Shown here in pieces: positions 7,157 to 7,439 of a DNA stretch of 7,439 nucleotides (the first letter of the stretch is position 1; each line of letters opens with the position of its first letter). The position numbers and the translations under genes were made by a program. The stretch is from an uncultured Flavobacteriales bacterium (GTDB lineage: Bacteria; Bacteroidota; Bacteroidia; Flavobacteriales; Crocinitomicaceae). The stretch lies in assembly GCA_946886545.1 (NCBI GenBank), contig CAMPIU010000144.1, forward strand, positions 1 to 7,439. The letters run 5' to 3'. A model generated the notes under the pieces. It was not told the origin of the DNA and made no database searches. It saw only the letters and a program-made list of their open reading frames with translations.

Positions 7157-7314
7157 GTGCCATTCAAAATCGCTCGTGAAAAGTGTCTTTTTTTGTGTTT
7201 TTATGTCAAAAGTGCCTAATCAGGATTTGAAACCCAATCCACCAAAGTGGATTAGGTTTTTGACAAAACACGACAAAAATGATACTTTTCTTTACTTCGC
7301 TTCCGGAATGGCAC
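7157..7314. repeat. 158-bp nested imperfect inverted repeat (MITE-like or palindromic element)
   Basis: The outer ends are GTGCCATTC (7157-7165) and GAATGGCAC (7306-7314), a perfect 9-bp pair. Inside, GAAAAGTGTC (7178-7187) pairs with GATACTTTTC (7281-7290) with one mismatch. GTCAAAA (7205-7211) pairs with TTTTGAC (7258-7264), extended by one base on the outside to 8 bp (TGTCAAAA/TTTTGACA). The T-rich stretch 7188-7204 aligns loosely with the A-rich stretch 7265-7280. A separate hairpin occupies the centre. Order and spacing of the blocks are conserved in both arms, arguing that the whole unit is one decayed palindrome. Only a TT dinucleotide flanks both ends, so there is no clear target-site duplication, and no transposase is present. 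Confidence 0.55.
7230..7259 (-). other. Strong central hairpin, best paired as minus-strand RNA
   Basis: AAACC-C-AATCCAC (7230-7242) and GTGGATT-A-GGTTT (7247-7259) enclose the loop CAAA. On the + strand the sixth pair is a C-A mismatch. In RNA from the minus strand it becomes U-G, giving 13 continuous pairs with a UUUG loop. This could be a small structured RNA, a bidirectional terminator (TTTTT at 7257-7261 on the + strand) or simply the tip of the surrounding palindrome. GATTAGG at 7250-7256 can alternatively pair with CCTAATC at 7215-7221. Confidence 0.5.
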
Positions 7315-7323
7315 TTCCACCTC

Positions 7324-7337
7324 GAAATAATTATTTC
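7324..7337. repeat. 14-bp perfect palindrome GAAATAATTATTTC
   Basis: This is a spacer-less perfect palindrome followed by an A-run (7338-7345). It could be the half-sites of a dimeric regulator, but its low complexity in an AT-rich region makes chance plausible. Confidence 0.3.
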
Positions 7338-7394
7338 AAAAAAAACAATATGGGAACGCGGTTTAACTTTATATTGCAGATCATGTTTGTTAAC

Positions 7395-7427
7395 AAAAAA
7401 AGGGCAGAAACATTGCTGAATCTACCC
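7395..7427 (-). terminator. Possible intrinsic terminator for a minus-strand gene beyond the right edge
   Basis: Read on the minus strand, GGGTAGA (7427-7421) pairs with TCTGCCC (7408-7402) over seven bases with one U-G wobble, followed at once by seven T (7401-7395). Both the wobble and the T-run fit minus-strand RNA; on the + strand that pair is a C-A mismatch and no T-run follows. The loop is 12 bases, longer than typical. A minus-strand frame ending QLDQG-stop, with TAG at 7424-7422, would end inside the left arm, but too little is visible to call a gene. Confidence 0.45.
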
Positions 7428-7439
7428 TTGGTCGAGTTG

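Larger units (their letters stand above)
7075..7439. other. Gene-free, structure-rich region upstream of the VWA gene
   Basis: About 365 bases carry no convincing coding sequence; the + strand frames crossing it are short and overlap the antisense of the VWA gene. It contains a possible VWA promoter, a perfect 10-bp hairpin, a 158-bp nested inverted repeat with a central hairpin, a 14-bp palindrome and a leftward terminator-like stem. Runs of A and T are frequent. The motif AAAAGTRT occurs four times in both orientations (7116-7123, 7136-7143, 7179-7186, 7282-7289). Confidence 0.7.

Noticed and set aside
6872..7179. Two overlapping + strand frames antisense to the VWA 5' end
   Set aside because: Composition is that of the complement of a signal peptide and leader; they have no supporting motif and run into the inverted-repeat region.
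7350..7439. Open + strand frame from the ATG at 7350 (or 7383) to the right edge
   Set aside because: Only 30 codons are visible, with no ribosome binding site, no clear promoter and no recognisable protein motif. The same bases form a better minus-strand terminator. It could still be the start of a gene if more sequence showed it.
2..7439. CRISPR array, tRNA, rRNA, transposase or defence island
   Set aside because: I saw no regularly spaced repeats, no tRNA-like cloverleaf, no rRNA stretches and no transposase, integrase, nuclease or toxin motifs in any frame.

Overview
The window looks like chromosomal DNA from a member of the Bacteroidota, most likely a flavobacterium-type organism. The best evidence is a secreted protein with a C-terminal type IX secretion (T9SS) type A sorting domain, a system essentially confined to this phylum. 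Other support comes from an RND pump fused in frame to its TolC-type outer membrane channel, AT-rich DNA, and genes without clear Shine-Dalgarno sites. A genus cannot be fixed from the sequence alone.

Left part (2-3344, + strand): the 3' end of a heavy-metal-type efflux operon. The first gene enters from the left edge. It encodes the C-terminal part of a CusA/CzcA-family RND pump (second periplasmic half plus the last five membrane helices), continuing in frame into a complete TolC-like outer membrane factor. The join is a segment that looks exactly like a signal peptide. Ten bases later a lipoprotein membrane-fusion adaptor (CusB/HlyD family) begins. Together the two genes supply all three layers of a tripartite exporter: inner membrane pump, periplasmic adaptor and outer membrane duct.

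Middle part (3345-5832, + strand): an 88-base gap with two short hairpins, then a 799-residue secreted protein. It has a signal peptide, a beta-helix-like repetitive body, Bacteroidota-type extracellular modules and a T9SS sorting tail. It is probably surface-attached or released and has no visible link to the efflux genes.

Right part (5833-7439): a convergent gap holding a 9-bp inverted repeat and CCACGGA motifs, then a minus-strand gene for a 373-residue secreted von Willebrand factor A (VWA) protein. Its upstream region, to the right edge, contains no convincing gene but is rich in secondary structure. It holds a perfect 10-bp hairpin, a 158-bp nested imperfect inverted repeat with a strong central hairpin, a 14-bp palindrome, and a likely leftward intrinsic terminator at the edge. 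The structured region 7115-7427 is the least explained part of the window. I see no CRISPR array, tRNA, rRNA, transposase, or clear new multi-gene system.
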